From Methylotenera_A sp044222005 (lineage in GTDB: Bacteria > Pseudomonadota > Gammaproteobacteria > Burkholderiales > Methylophilaceae): DNA of 19,519 nt. Below the pieces are notes generated by a model. It was not told where the DNA came from and did not search any database. It saw only the letters and a program-made list of their open reading frames with translations. Positions 1-8,482 of this stretch are shown here, piece by piece; the first letter of the stretch is position 1, and every line of letters begins with the position of its first letter. Where the stretch lies: assembly GCA_044222005.1 (NCBI GenBank), contig JBGANY010000020.1:1-19519 (forward strand), written 5' to 3'. The position numbers and the translations under genes were made by a program.

Positions 1-3000
1 CCCTTGGTGTACACCGCGACTTATACGGCAACGCCTGGCTTTAGCGGTACGGGCAGCGTGAGTGTAGCCAACAACACCTATACAGACGCAGCCGGCAACA
101 ATGGTACCGGTGGCAGTGATACGGTGCCGGTTGACGCGGCACCGCCAGTGATTTCGGCGCAGACATTCTCTTATGCAGAAAACCAAGTGACAGGCGCCAC
201 TGTGGCTACTGTAGTTGCTACAGACGCGATAATTTACCGTTTTGCGGCGACGGGGACAAATACGAGTGCGGACGGTTTCTACCAAATTAGCAACGCTGGC
301 GTAGTTACGATTACGGCGGCGGGGGTTGCGTCTGGTGCGAACAATTTTGAAACGGCGCCAAACAGTCGTAACTACGGCGTAACGGTTTTGGATTCAGCTG
401 GCAACAGCAGTGCGGCTACCATCACCTTAAATGAGACGAATGTAAATGAGACACCGGTTGCTAGTGCAGACGCTTATACTTCAGTTGAAGGTACAACCAC
501 TCTCAAATCTACGGTTTTGGTAAATGATACAGATCCAGACGGTGATACGCTTACAGTGGCACAGTTTGCTACTACTACCAGTGGCGCAGGCGCGCTTACA
601 GCTAACGGTACCAACACAATAACTACTGCATTAGGTGGTACCGTTGTAATGAATACAAACGGTACGTATACCTACACTGCGCCAGCGAGAGACCATTCTG
701 ATGTAGCCGCCGATGTGGATACTTTTGCATATCGGGCGACTGATGGAGGTTTAAATACTGCTTGGGTAACGGTAAGTATCACCCTTACAGACACAGGACC
801 AGTTGCGAATAATGATATTGATAGCGTAGGCATTGGCAATACAGTTGCAGGTAACGTGATCACCGGCGCAGGTGGCATAACGGCAGATACATTAAATGTT
901 GATACGCCACATAGCCTGACTAATGTGACGCTAACCGCAGGTACGCAAGTTTCAAATACATTAGGCGCAGGTAACGTACGCACTATTGTCACTACCAGAG
1001 GTACGTTGGTGATTGATCAGGATGATGGTAGCTACACTTACACAGCATCGTTAGCGCCAATAACAGTGACTAACCCTACAGGTGTAGCCAGTTTTACAGC
1101 AGCAGGGGTTAATTTGTATGGTTTTGATACCGCTGAGCCTTATAACACAGCAGGTAATGTGAATAGTGGGTTGAACTTAGCAAATCTAAATGCGACTTCT
1201 GCCGCAAGAGCAAGATTTCAGGAGAACGCAGGCGAGGCAGACGATGGGGTAGGTGCCGAGCAAAATGCAGGTGATACCAATACTAATAGAACCGAAAATG
1301 GGGAACAGCTTGTTATTGGTTTAGGAGTTGCATCTAAATCGACCAGTATTGCGTTAAGTAATTTATTTACTGGTGAAGTAGCTACATGGGAAACCTATAA
1401 CGCCGCTGGGACAATTGTGTCATCCGGTACAACCGCAGGGGATGCCGATGGTTTAACCAACATCAATATATCATCAGGTGCTGCATTTAGTTATGTGGTG
1501 GTGCGCTCTACTGCAGGAGGAAGTCATTTCAGAGTAGATGGCATTACCGTGATTCCAGAACCAACGGGCGTTTCAGATGTGTTCACCTATACATTGAGAG
1601 ATGGTGACGGTACTACTTCAAGTGCTACGCTCACCATGAACTATGATACGACCACGACTGCAAATAACGATTCTGCAACTGTGTACGAGTCTGGTATCAA
1701 TGAAAATGGCGCTCAAACTGGAGGTACGCAAGAAGCACAAACCATTGAGAGAGCAACGGGCAATATTTTAGGTAATGATACGGGTGTAAGTAGCTTTAGT
1801 GATCTCACAATCTCTGGCGGCACTATTACAGGTGGCACAGTTACAGCTTCAGCGCCAGATGGCAATGGTGTGGTGACTGTCACAGTAACAGATACGACAA
1901 GCGGTTCACGTGCAATCGCAACTATAACAATTTACACGCAAAACTTTGGTGGCAATGTTAAGGGCGATTATGTGGTTGATTTGGTAGGCAGAACCACAGA
2001 TGGCGCGGGCACGAATGATAGCTTTACAGTTAACTATACACTTACGAACTCTGTTTCAGGCGAGATTGATAATGCAACTCTGACAGTCGATGTGGTAGAT
2101 GATGTGCCTACTGTGCAAGATGCCATTGTGCAGGTTCAGCAAGGCGTGCTGCCAAAACAAAACCTGGTATTTGTAATAGACAGTTCTGGCAGTATGGCTG
2201 GCGAAGTTAAAAACGTTGCAGCAAACGGCACAGTTACCATTCAAAACCGCTTGCAGGCAACCTTGCAGGCAGTTACTGCAGTCATTAACGAATACTTTAG
2301 CCAAGGCGGTAATGTCAGCATTACTTTAATTGATTTTGATGCGACTGCGACTAATAGGGGTACGTTCACCACCGCTGCTAGTGCAATTGCAGCCCTTAAT
2401 ACCCCTGCAAACTTTGTAGTGGGTGGAGGTACCAACTATGAGGCAGCCTTGCAAGTAGCGCAAGCTGCAATGACCCCACCAGTGGTGGGTGAGCGATATA
2501 CCACATACTTTATTTCGGATGGTGTGCCGACAGTTGGCGATATTACGGACCCTGCTGCAAATGGATACCGAGCTTTTGCTACTGCAAATAATGTAACAAC
2601 TTATGCGATTGGTATTGCGTCAGATATTAGTAACCCAACGGAGTTGAATAACATTCACAATGTAGATAGTGACAACAGTGGTGTTAAGGATAATGCCATT
2701 ATTGTGACCAATGTAGCTACGTTGGACGAAGTGCTGTTAGCTTCTGTACCTACAACTTTTGGTGGTTCTGTAGCAGGTAGTACAGCTAACTCCAGCCTTA
2801 ACTTTGGTGCGGATGGCGGTTACATCAGCCAACTCATCATGCGCTTAGATACCAATGGCGATAATGTGCCAGATGCCGATGTGACATTTAACTTTAACCC
2901 AATAACAGGCGCAATTACTGTGGTGGGGGGTGGCGCACCTCAAGCAGGTATTCCATCACCTAGCGATACGCTCACTTTAAATGACGCCCGTGGATTTGAA

Positions 3001-4863
3001 GATGGTATTCTGATATTCAACTTTAGAACTGGTGAATACGTATACCAAACCGCTGGTTTTGCAGCTGAAGGCGAACAGTTTGATATTAAATTTACAGCAA
3101 CTGATGGCGATGGTGATACCGCTAGCGGTAAACAAACCTTACAAATTGTCGATGGTAAACCTGATGCTAACAATGACATTGATACCTTACGTGGCGGGCA
3201 GACATTCTTTGAAGGCAATGTCATATCAGCCATTGGAACTGATGGTGGCGATAGCGTCGCGCTTACGTCATTTAGTTCCAACCGTTCTGGCGAGGATAAT
3301 CCTGGCGATGGTGGAAGAGTTTCATCCATTGTATTTAAGGGGGTAACGTTTGACTTAACAACTTTAGTTGGCTCAACTGCGGCATTAGGAGGCAACTATA
3401 CCGTAACTAACGTCGGTGGCGTGAACACACTCACTTGGACAGCGTCTGCCGGTGGATCTTCATTGGTGTTTAATGCATCAGGTTATTATAGATACACACC
3501 ACCTACAGCAGATATTTCTAACAATGTAGTCGGCGCGTCAACTACCTATAATCTTGATACTGCTGGTAACATTACCACTGCTGCAACCGCAGGGTTGACA
3601 CTTACTGCAATAGCTAGAGCAAGTGCTACTGAAGGTAGTGCAACTGTGAACCCTGTCGGTGGTGATGGTACAGGCGTCACTGGTGGTGGAAATAACAACA
3701 ACAAGATAGATGATTTGGAAAGCTTGGTGATTACATTTAACACAGCACTTCATCCGCGCGGGGTTCAAGGTGTAGTGCTTAATGTAGACGCAAGCAATAG
3801 TAATTTAGGCGGTACTAACGCATTTAACTACAATGTGTACGATGTGCATGGTGATTTAATTGGCCAATTTGCATCCAACGCAGAAGGTAACGTGACAATA
3901 CCATTTGCAGGTATCGGTAAGATAATTGTTGATTCAGGTACTATAGATACTAGTTCATACCCAGGCAGTGAAGGCAGTATTTTCTCTGTAACATATCAAA
4001 CAATCTTGGCTACAGGTGGTACTCCTGCACCTGCACCAGAGTTAATCAACTATACTCTACGTGATATTGACGGTGATACATCAACGGCAACATTAACGCT
4101 GAATAATATAATTGATGATTTCGCAGGTACTGCGGCTAACGACACCATTAACGGCACCGCTAGAAACGAAAATATTTCTGGCTTAGCGGGCGATGATACG
4201 ATCAATGCTGGTGCCGGCTTTGATATTGTTCGTGGTGGTGATGGCAACGATATTATTAATGGTGATGCTGACGATGACCAACTTTACGGAAACGCAGGCA
4301 ACGATACGATTAGCGGTGGTACGGGCAAAGATCAAATTTATGGCGATGATGGCAATGACACATTGAGTGGTAATGACGGTGACGACTATATTGCTGGCGG
4401 CGTAGGTAATGACATCATCAATGGCGGCTTGGGTGCTGATGTTATTCTGGGTGGAGCTGGAAACGATACTTTAACTGGCGGTAGCGTGGGTATTGTTGAT
4501 ACGTTTAGATGGGAACTTGCCGATAGAGGCACGACAAGTGCACCAGCAACGGATGTAATCACTGACTTTGACCCAGCAGCAGTCGGAGCAGGTGGCGATG
4601 TGCTTGACTTGCGAGATTTGCTCTCAGGTGAAAGTCATACTGGAGTGGATTCTGGCAACTTGGCCTCATTCTTACATTTTGAAGTGGTAGGCGCTAACAC
4701 GGTTATTCACATTAGTAATAATGGTGGATTCTCAAATGGATTTAGTCCTACAAAAGATGTCCAGAAAATCACCTTGACAGATGTTGATTTGGTAACCGGC
4801 TTTGCAGATGATAATGCAATTATTCAAAATTTACTCACAAATAATAAATTGATCACTGATTAG
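1..4863 (+). CDS. Giant RTX adhesin, type I secreted (3' part, 5' end missing)
   Basis: The reading frame is open from base 1, so this is the C-terminal 1620 residues of a larger surface protein. It is very rich in Thr, Gly, Asn and Asp with almost no Cys, as in BapA/LapA-type adhesins. In order there are cadherin/Ig-like repeats (VNDTDPDGDTLTV near residue 175), a TYTLRDGDG-type repeat near 530 and again near 1350, and a von Willebrand A domain from about 719 to 935 with a MIDAS motif DSSGS near 727 and FISDG near 837. RTX nonapeptides of the GGxGNDxI type run from about 1377 to 1497, followed by a type I secretion C-terminal domain. The protein should leave the cell through an ABC/membrane-fusion/TolC exporter, and calcium should fold the RTX part outside. 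The TolC-like gene downstream fits this. The N-terminal retention module, if any, lies outside the window. Confidence 0.93.
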   Translation, partial: PLVYTATYTATPGFSGTGSVSVANNTYTDAAGNNGTGGSDTVPVDAAPPVISAQTFSYAENQVTGATVATVVATDAIIYRFAATGTNTSADGFYQISNAGVVTITAAGVASGANNFETAPNSRNYGVTVLDSAGNSSAATITLNETNVNETPVASADAYTSVEGTTTLKSTVLVNDTDPDGDTLTVAQFATTTSGAGALTANGTNTITTALGGTVVMNTNGTYTYTAPARDHSDVAADVDTFAYRATDGGLNTAWVTVSITLTDTGPVANNDIDSVGIGNTVAGNVITGAGGITADTLNVDTPHSLTNVTLTAGTQVSNTLGAGNVRTIVTTRGTLVIDQDDGSYTYTASLAPITVTNPTGVASFTAAGVNLYGFDTAEPYNTAGNVNSGLNLANLNATSAARARFQENAGEADDGVGAEQNAGDTNTNRTENGEQLVIGLGVASKSTSIALSNLFTGEVATWETYNAAGTIVSSGTTAGDADGLTNINISSGAAFSYVVVRSTAGGSHFRVDGITVIPEPTGVSDVFTYTLRDGDGTTSSATLTMNYDTTTTANNDSATVYESGINENGAQTGGTQEAQTIERATGNILGNDTGVSSFSDLTISGGTITGGTVTASAPDGNGVVTVTVTDTTSGSRAIATITIYTQNFGGNVKGDYVVDLVGRTTDGAGTNDSFTVNYTLTNSVSGEIDNATLTVDVVDDVPTVQDAIVQVQQGVLPKQNLVFVIDSSGSMAGEVKNVAANGTVTIQNRLQATLQAVTAVINEYFSQGGNVSITLIDFDATATNRGTFTTAASAIAALNTPANFVVGGGTNYEAALQVAQAAMTPPVVGERYTTYFISDGVPTVGDITDPAANGYRAFATANNVTTYAIGIASDISNPTELNNIHNVDSDNSGVKDNAIIVTNVATLDEVLLASVPTTFGGSVAGSTANSSLNFGADGGYISQLIMRLDTNGDNVPDADVTFNFNPITGAITVVGGGAPQAGIPSPSDTLTLNDARGFEDGILIFNFRTGEYVYQTAGFAAEGEQFDIKFTATDGDGDTASGKQTLQIVDGKPDANNDIDTLRGGQTFFEGNVISAIGTDGGDSVALTSFSSNRSGEDNPGDGGRVSSIVFKGVTFDLTTLVGSTAALGGNYTVTNVGGVNTLTWTASAGGSSLVFNASGYYRYTPPTADISNNVVGASTTYNLDTAGNITTAATAGLTLTAIARASATEGSATVNPVGGDGTGVTGGGNNNNKIDDLESLVITFNTALHPRGVQGVVLNVDASNSNLGGTNAFNYNVYDVHGDLIGQFASNAEGNVTIPFAGIGKIIVDSGTIDTSSYPGSEGSIFSVTYQTILATGGTPAPAPELINYTLRDIDGDTSTATLTLNNIIDDFAGTAANDTINGTARNENISGLAGDDTINAGAGFDIVRGGDGNDIINGDADDDQLYGNAGNDTISGGTGKDQIYGDDGNDTLSGNDGDDYIAGGVGNDIINGGLGADVILGGAGNDTLTGGSVGIVDTFRWELADRGTTSAPATDVITDFDPAAVGAGGDVLDLRDLLSGESHTGVDSGNLASFLHFEVVGANTVIHISNNGGFSNGFSPTKDVQKITLTDVDLVTGFADDNAIIQNLLTNNKLITD

Positions 4864-4889
4864 TTAATTAATTTTCTTAAATATTAAAG

Positions 4890-4918
4890 GCCAACTTTTA
4901 ATAAGTTGGCTTTTTTTT
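4890..4918 (+). terminator. Rho-independent terminator of the adhesin gene
   Basis: A perfect 8-bp stem GCCAACTT/AAGTTGGC with a 5-base loop is followed by eight T residues, 27 bases after the adhesin stop codon. It separates adhesin transcription from the TolC-like gene. Confidence 0.92.
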
Positions 4919-5091
4919 GAAATTAATTTTTAAATTATCGCCAGATTTGTAGTTCCATTCCTAGCCAGAGCCGTTTAGTTACCTATTTGATTGATTTTCT
5001 TTAAAATCAGCTTGCCTTTTATGCATGCTGCAACTTTACAACAAATTGGCATAAAGATTGCTGTTAGGGTTTGTCGGAGATATCTCGCGGG

Positions 5092-5119
5092 TTGACAAAA
5101 CAGTACTAAGGTTTAACAT
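5092..5119 (+). promoter_or_regulatory. Candidate sigma-70 promoter of the TolC-like gene
   Basis: A consensus -35 box TTGACA at 5092-5097 is followed after 16 bp by TAACAT at 5114-5119. If this is the real promoter, transcription starts near 5126, downstream of the ATG at 5118. Translation would then begin at a TTG, at 5145 (AGAGGG 8 bases upstream) or 5154. Both alternatives keep the signal peptide intact. Confidence 0.4.
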
Positions 5120-7058
5120 GTGGGCAGATAAGAGGGTAAAAGGTTTGATAATTTTGAATTTCGATAGAAATAGTACAACAATAAAAATAATACTAGCATT
5201 AGCAGGGTTGATGTTTGGTCAGGTGGCAAGCGCCGAGCCATTGGCGACCCTCAAACAAATGGTCGAGAAGGTCATTTCATCCAATCCGGAAGTTCAGGCT
5301 AAATATCACGCCTATCTGGGCGCCGGTTACGAGCAGGATGCCGTATTCGGTGGATTTCTGCCAAAAGCGGATATCGTATCAACCTACCGCAATCAGGAAG
5401 ATATCAAGGGTGTAAGCAATCGTGGAGGTACGGCAATTCCTACTTGGAATAACGAGCTGGTGCTGCGGCAGATGATTTTTGATGGACTGGCGACGCCAAA
5501 TGAAGTCAAGCGGTTGGGGCACGCCAAGCGGGTACGCTATTTTGAGCTGCAAAGTGCCATGCAAACCACTACGCTGGAATTCATGCGTTCTTACATTGAT
5601 ACCTTACGCTATCGCCAGTTATCCGAATACGCTAAAACCAATTATGTGGTGCACAAGCAGTTGTATGACCGCATTAAGGAGCGCGTAGATGCGGGCGTCG
5701 CGCGCAAGGTGGATTTGGAACAGGCTTCAGGTCGTCTGGCCTTGGCGGAATCCAATTTATTGACAGAAGCGACGAATCTTCATGATGTGACAGCGCGCAT
5801 GCAGCGCTTGCTGGGCGAGATTCCATCAGAAACCCTGGAACAGGCCGAGTTCTACAAGGAAGGCGCCGAGCCAACTGCGACGGATGCATTGAGAGTGGCT
5901 TATATGCACAATCCAGACATCTTATCCACGATTGAAGATATTCAGGCGACCAAGGATGAAGTTAAAACCAAAGAAGCCAAATATCTGCCTCGTGTAGATT
6001 TGCAGGCGCGTAAAAATCTGGGCACCAGCAATGATGGCCGCAACAGCACCAGCGCTGCAGATTTGCTGGAACTCACCATGAATTTCAATCTATTTAACGG
6101 ATTTACAGATAAATCACTGGTCAGCCAGACCATCGAAAAACTGAATACCGCCAACGACCAGCGAGACAAAGCCTGTGTAGATACACGCCAGCTGGTTACT
6201 ATCGCCTATAACGATATCAATCAACTAAAAGAGCAGTTGGATTATCGTGACAGGCACAGAAAGTCGATTGGAAACGCACGTGACGCTTATTACAAACAGT
6301 TTGATATCGGCCAACGTACTTTGCTGGACCTGCTAGATACGGAAAACGAGTATTTTCAGGCCAAACGCGCTTATTCCAATGCGGAATACGACATTCAGAC
6401 CGCCTATGCGCGCCTGTATGCGAGTCAGGGTGCGTTGCTGAGTAAAATCGGCTCCGCACGTCAAGGGTTGCCGGAGGTGAACCGCGAAGCTTATATGGAT
6501 GCCGCCAATGTGTGCGAGGCAGTTGCGCCGGTGCAAGTGACTATTGATAAAGCCGCATTACTGGCGGATGCAAAACCGCTCTCAGTATCAAACCAACTCA
6601 TGGCCGCAGCTGCACCCAAAGCCGCACAGCCGGCATCCGCTTGCAGCGCAGAAGCTGTCACGGCGCGCGTCAATGACTGGGCAGATGCATGGCGCCATAA
6701 AGATTACGATACTTACAGCAAATTTTATGCGGATAAGTTCACGCCAGAACCACCGCTTAGCCGCGATGACTGGGCCAAGCAACGCAAGCAGCGTTTATCT
6801 ACCGCTGGCAAAATCAATCTTGAGCTTAACAACATGCAGGTGACCTGCGACGGCGATAGAGCCAAAGCAGTGTTTGGACAGGATTACAGCATAACTACCT
6901 ATAAACTGCTTAAAAAAGCGAATGATGCTGCAGGTTGCGAGGTTTGCGCCGCCAAGCGAGTTGCAACCAAAGGCTTTGCCGACAAAGTGAACAAGGAGCT
7001 GCAGTTTGAGAAAATTGGAAGCCAATGGCAAATCGTGAGAGAGCTGGTCAACAAATAA
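5118..7058 (+). CDS. TolC-family outer-membrane channel with C-terminal NTF2/Cds6-like domain
   Basis: From ATG 5118 the product has 646 residues. A signal peptide (hydrophobic IIKILALAG-type core) ends at ASA/E near residue 39. Two outer-membrane efflux repeats follow, about 45-255 and 265-455, with long amphipathic helices and the typical QFDIGQRTLLDLLDTENEYF segment. This organisation matches exporters such as LapE/AggA/TolC, and the gene next door makes it the likely outer-membrane exit for the RTX adhesin. The inner-membrane ABC and fusion proteins are not in the window. A Pro/Ala-rich linker leads to an extra domain of about 125 residues with WADAWRHKDYDTYSKFY, which resembles the NTF2-like domain of Cds6-type proteins. 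Ordinary TolC proteins have about 450-500 residues. ATG 5118 has AAGG 6 bases upstream; TTG 5145 or 5154 are alternatives. Confidence 0.9.
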   Translation: MWADKRVKGLIILNFDRNSTTIKIILALAGLMFGQVASAEPLATLKQMVEKVISSNPEVQAKYHAYLGAGYEQDAVFGGFLPKADIVSTYRNQEDIKGVSNRGGTAIPTWNNELVLRQMIFDGLATPNEVKRLGHAKRVRYFELQSAMQTTTLEFMRSYIDTLRYRQLSEYAKTNYVVHKQLYDRIKERVDAGVARKVDLEQASGRLALAESNLLTEATNLHDVTARMQRLLGEIPSETLEQAEFYKEGAEPTATDALRVAYMHNPDILSTIEDIQATKDEVKTKEAKYLPRVDLQARKNLGTSNDGRNSTSAADLLELTMNFNLFNGFTDKSLVSQTIEKLNTANDQRDKACVDTRQLVTIAYNDINQLKEQLDYRDRHRKSIGNARDAYYKQFDIGQRTLLDLLDTENEYFQAKRAYSNAEYDIQTAYARLYASQGALLSKIGSARQGLPEVNREAYMDAANVCEAVAPVQVTIDKAALLADAKPLSVSNQLMAAAAPKAAQPASACSAEAVTARVNDWADAWRHKDYDTYSKFYADKFTPEPPLSRDDWAKQRKQRLSTAGKINLELNNMQVTCDGDRAKAVFGQDYSITTYKLLKKANDAAGCEVCAAKRVATKGFADKVNKELQFEKIGSQWQIVRELVNK

Positions 7059-7081
7059 ATTTTTAGTTTTTAAAATTAAAA

Positions 7082-7115
7082 AAACACATTATTTTAAAAG
7101 TAATGTGTTTTTTTT
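7082..7115 (+). terminator. Terminator after the TolC-like gene
   Basis: A 10-bp stem AAACACATTA/TAATGTGTTT with a 9-base loop is followed by a T run and preceded by an A run, so it could work in both directions. Confidence 0.85.
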
Positions 7116-7161
7116 CGCCTGTTTTTTTGCAAATGGCTAATCAAAATCGGCTCAAGAGTGA

Positions 7162-7167
7162 TAGAAT
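7162..7167 (+). promoter_or_regulatory. Candidate -10 box for tRNA-Leu
   Basis: TAGAAT at 7162-7167 lies about 33 bases before the tRNA 5' end. No convincing -35 hexamer is seen at 16-18 bp, so this is weak. Confidence 0.3.
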
Positions 7168-7199
7168 ACGCACCGCACCAAGTTCTGCAATAATCTCCC

Positions 7200-7282
7200 G
7201 CCCGGGTGGTGAAATTGGTAGACACAAGAGACTTAAAATCTCTCGACTTTACGGTCGTGCCGGTTCGATTCCGGCGTCGCAA
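7200..7282 (+). tRNA. tRNA-Leu(UAA), acceptor stem broken by integration (attL)
   Basis: The 5' acceptor strand GCCCGGG, the D arm, the anticodon arm (AGAGA/TCTCT, loop CTTAAAA, anticodon TAA), the long variable arm and the T arm (GCCGG/CCGGC) are all intact. The 3' acceptor strand reads GTCGCAA instead of CCCGGGC, and no CCA follows. At least four of the seven acceptor pairs cannot form (1-72, 2-71, 3-70 and 7-66 are mismatched). The correct sequence CCCGGGCACCA follows the two other copies of the tRNA 3' part at 15942 and 18409. The gene is therefore split by the inserted elements. It is probably inactive unless RNA processing or another locus compensates. Confidence 0.85.
7229..7275 (+). 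repeat. Attachment-site core, copy 1 (attL)
   Basis: This 47-bp stretch, from the anticodon stem to the end of the T stem, is identical to 15942-15988 and to 18410-18456. It lies inside the tRNA-Leu gene. Sequence after it (GTCGC...) belongs to element A. Confidence 0.9.
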
Positions 7283-7408
7283 AAAATAATCAGTAAACGG
7301 TAAAACACAAATCCCCGCCATTCTGCCACAAGCAACCATTCATCTAGATAGTTAATTTCCAATAAATTGAATTCTTGATTTAAAATCAAATTAGTGAAGC
7401 CGTATCTC

Positions 7409-7414
7409 TATAAT
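7409..7414 (+). promoter_or_regulatory. Candidate -10 box driving the cassette genes
   Basis: A consensus TATAAT lies just before the cassette junction GTTAGGC (7419-7425). No good -35 box is found at normal spacing. If active, it would act like the cassette promoter of an integron. Confidence 0.3.
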
Positions 7415-7419
7415 AACTG

Positions 7420-7875
7420 TTAGGCGATTTCCACCCATGTTCACATTAACTAACATTTCATGCTGGTATTGGGCCGTTGCGCTAATCATCAGCGGATACC
7501 AAGCCTATCGTGGTTACAAGTTGCAGTCGCTGCTTGGCGTCGGTGCTAAGTGGCGTCGTGCAGACAGGGTTCTTCTGCTTTGCATCGCGGATATGTTCAC
7601 ATATTTACTCTGTGCGCTATCCGGGTTTTATTCTCTACTTCTGTTTTATCGTGCTGCCAATTTGAATTGCGTTCCGCCGACGCCTATCGAACATCCAGCA
7701 TTTCTTATTTTCCTCTTGGCGTATGGCGTTCTCGGAGTGACGGGCAAACTCCCTGACTCACTTAATATGCTCAAGCTTCCGAGTCCCGGATGAAATCGCC
7801 TAACAATTCGTTCGAGTCGTTCGCTGCGCTCACTGCGACTGGCCGCCTGCTGCGTCCAGCCCCTTAATTCAAACG
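7420..7875 (+). mobile_element. Integron-type gene cassette 1
   Basis: The cassette starts with TTAGGC after G7419 and ends at G7875, inside its attC site. The left core TTAGGC is the exact complement of the R'' box GCCTAAC at 7798, as expected when an attC-bearing circle is inserted at a G/TT junction. It holds one gene, starting 17 bases from the cassette edge and ending just before the attC. No attI or integron integrase is seen in the window. Confidence 0.8.
7437..7793 (+). CDS. Cassette-encoded small membrane protein, unknown function
   Basis: The 118-residue product has about three hydrophobic segments (residues 10-26, 45-74 and 88-105) with basic residues between them (GAKWRRADR), so it is probably an inner-membrane protein. 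No family is recognised. It is the only gene of integron-type cassette 1. Its stop codon lies 5 bases before the attC R'' box, and its ATG lies 12 bases after the core site GTTAGGC, which is typical cassette packing. No clear Shine-Dalgarno sequence is seen upstream, a common feature of cassette genes close to the junction. Confidence 0.7.
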   Translation: MFTLTNISCWYWAVALIISGYQAYRGYKLQSLLGVGAKWRRADRVLLLCIADMFTYLLCALSGFYSLLLFYRAANLNCVPPTPIEHPAFLIFLLAYGVLGVTGKLPDSLNMLKLPSPG

Positions 7876-7881
7876 TTATGC
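7798..7881 (+). repeat. Complete attC recombination site
   Basis: The site runs from R'' GCCTAAC (7798-7804) to R' GTTATGC (7875-7881). The outer arms AACAATTCGTTCGAG and CTTAATTCAAACGTTA closely resemble classic 59-base elements. The centre contains short inverted repeats (TCGC 7821/GCGA 7835, CTGG 7839/CCAG 7856) that could fold the single strand. Its length of 84 bp is within the normal range. Confidence 0.85.
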
Positions 7882-7893
7882 GTGAAGGCTAGT

Positions 7894-8427
7894 ATGACGA
7901 AGAAAATGACAACGGCAGATGAGCAGTGCGTTATCTGGGACTACTACAAACCTCGACATACGCATGCTTGGAACATGCTTCAGTTAGCCGCTCAACAACT
8001 TGTGAAAATCACTGATGATAAAGGTTTTGACTCAGAGTATGCTTGGGAAAACCTAATCATCCGCCTTTGCTTGTATCGAAATACAGTAAATACCTTAACT
8101 AAACTATCTATAGTTGCTGACGAAGCCAAAAAGGTAGTGCAACGGTTTGATTCTAAATTTACTCAAAACGAAAAAAATTCTCTTATAGCATTAAGAAATA
8201 TGCTCGAACATTTCGATGATTACGCTGCGGGACACGGTCGCGGACCTGCCGAAAGGCATGCTGATTTAGACCCATGGCGTGAGGTTACGATTGAAAAATT
8301 TTGTCGTGGTCAATTTGAGTTAGAGCTATATACATCAATGGAAGCGGCTGACACCTTACGATTAGATGCTAAAAGCGTAAGTGACAAGTTTATTAGTTGG
8401 TATAAGAAAGAAACAGTGGGCAAATGA
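7894..8427 (+). CDS. Cassette-encoded HEPN-motif protein (possible RNase/defence)
   Basis: ATG 7894 is chosen because AAGG stands 5 bases upstream; a GTG at 7882 is weaker. The 177-residue soluble, helix-rich product has no signal peptide. RNMLEH at residues 101-106, followed by FDDYAAGHGRG, fits the R-N-x3-H signature of HEPN domains, which in toxins and anti-phage proteins cut RNA. The call rests on this motif and the helical look only, and some proteins with such a motif are not nucleases. It sits in cassette 2, between a complete and a truncated attC. No antitoxin-like partner is adjacent; the next gene encodes an exported protein. Confidence 0.6.
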   Translation: MTKKMTTADEQCVIWDYYKPRHTHAWNMLQLAAQQLVKITDDKGFDSEYAWENLIIRLCLYRNTVNTLTKLSIVADEAKKVVQRFDSKFTQNEKNSLIALRNMLEHFDDYAAGHGRGPAERHADLDPWREVTIEKFCRGQFELELYTSMEAADTLRLDAKSVSDKFISWYKKETVGK

Positions 8428-8437
8428 GCGCAAAAGC

Positions 8438-8476
8438 GCATAACCCATCATTCAAGCGAGACCCAAAAGAAAAGGG
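8438..8476 (+). repeat. Left half of a second attC site
   Basis: GCATAAC (8438-8444) is the complement of the start of cassette 2. It is followed by TTCAAGCGAGACCC, a normal left arm, but the expected right arm and GTTRRRY end are missing. Instead the Shine-Dalgarno sequence and start codon of the next gene follow directly. Confidence 0.65.
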
Positions 8477-8482
8477 ATGGTC

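Larger units (their letters stand above)
7876..8476 (+). mobile_element. Integron-type gene cassette 2, right end truncated
   Basis: The left core is TTATGC (7876-7881). The matching R'' box GCATAAC is at 8438-8444, just after the gene. Only the left half of its attC is present, so the cassette end is lost or replaced by the next gene. The end coordinate is approximate. Confidence 0.65.

Noticed and set aside
672..4247. Several minus-strand and shifted frames within the adhesin gene
   Set aside because: They are shadows of a long repetitive, Thr/Gly/Asn-rich frame, with no ribosome sites and no recognisable domains.
7375..7389. TTGAT...ATCAA element resembling an FNR/CRP-type site before the cassettes
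   Set aside because: The half-sites are 5 bases apart instead of the 4 required by FNR, and it sits in an AT-rich stretch where this arises by chance.
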